Below, one piece after another: positions 63,978 to 64,000 of a DNA stretch of 64,000 nucleotides. Position numbers and translations under genes: made by a program. Position 1 is the first letter of the stretch. Each line of letters begins with the position of its first letter. The notes beneath the pieces are model-generated. The model did not search any database. It saw nothing but the letters and a program-made list of their open reading frames with translations, and was not told the DNA's origin. Origin of the DNA: a virus; IMG/VR virus record IMGVR_UViG_3300025141_016305, positions 1 through 64,000 of that record; one strand, written 5' to 3'.

Positions 63978-64000
63978 CTTTTTCGTCCCTCGCTTTTAAA

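Noticed and set aside
1-64000. tRNA genes, CRISPR arrays, insertion sequences and attachment sites
   Set aside because: I looked for T-loop patterns (GTTCGAATC-like) and acceptor pairings, regular spaced repeats and transposase motifs and found none outside coding sequence. A proper tRNAscan-SE run could still find an unusual tRNA.

Overview
This 64 kb window is part of the genome of a large, T4-like tailed phage with a contractile tail. Almost every base is coding, every gene I accept lies on the minus strand, and neighbouring genes overlap by 1-30 bases (many ATGA or TGATG junctions). No gene-free stretch exceeds about 160 bases. The phage identity rests on a T4-type head set (prohead protease, scaffold, gp23-like capsid protein), a neck protein, sheath, tube, tape measure and baseplate genes, and a replication set of UvsX, gp32-like protein, DnaB-type helicase and 5'-3' exonuclease. 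I see no tRNA genes, CRISPR arrays or insertion sequences. The host cannot be named. A large lipoprotein with MopE-type CDGxDNDCDGxxDEG repeats hints at a Myxococcota/Bdellovibrionota-like (former deltaproteobacterial) source or host, but this is inference.

Layout in ascending coordinates (transcription runs right to left). 1-9.3 kb: a small lipoprotein, small unknown genes, UV-damage endonuclease, endolysin, a membrane zincin, an Smr-like protein, an 868-residue PcfJ-like protein, glutaredoxin and a holin-like protein. 9.3-16.2 kb: GroEL, a 514-residue protein, a ClpP protease with a Lys-rich head, an acidic protein, a sigma-region-4-like protein, an IMP dehydrogenase/GMP reductase, a zinc ribbon and dUTPase. 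16.2-36.4 kb: DNA and nucleotide metabolism, comprising a family C DNA polymerase, two unknown proteins, the MopE/vWA lipoprotein, ThyX, a GroES-like protein, class II ribonucleotide reductase, helicase, exonuclease, UvsX, a DUF262 protein, ssDNA-binding protein, a DNA methyltransferase next to a probable restriction endonuclease, a divergent tubulin/FtsZ-like protein and a stripped-down family A polymerase. 36.4-55 kb: baseplate, tape measure, tail chaperone, tube, sheath, fibre and neck genes. 55-64 kb: head genes, including a phage-encoded ribosomal protein bS21 and two related lectin-like/decoration proteins.

How the genes work together. ThyX, class II RNR, dUTPase, the guanine-nucleotide enzyme and glutaredoxin supply dNTPs. 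The PolC-family polymerase, DnaB-type helicase, gp32-like protein, UvsX and flap exonuclease copy and recombine the DNA. GroEL with its own GroES-like partner and ClpP handle protein folding and turnover. The prohead protease matures the head. The 868-, 514- and 189-residue proteins begin with short peptides ending in L-A-E or L-S-E, resembling the T4 capsid targeting sequence, so they may be packaged in the head, cut by the protease, and in the case of the larger two injected with the DNA.

Regulation. Several TTGACA-N17-TATNNT promoters precede early-type genes (UvdE, GroEL, GroES operon, gp32). A different motif, ACTATTTAtA, lies 20-60 bases upstream of at least eight genes, mostly structural, and is a candidate middle/late promoter. 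Clear intrinsic terminators follow the acidic head protein, UvsX, the long tail fibre, the decoration protein and the capsid protein. Start codons were moved wherever a longer reading frame ran through a ribosome-binding site or promoter; these cases are noted.
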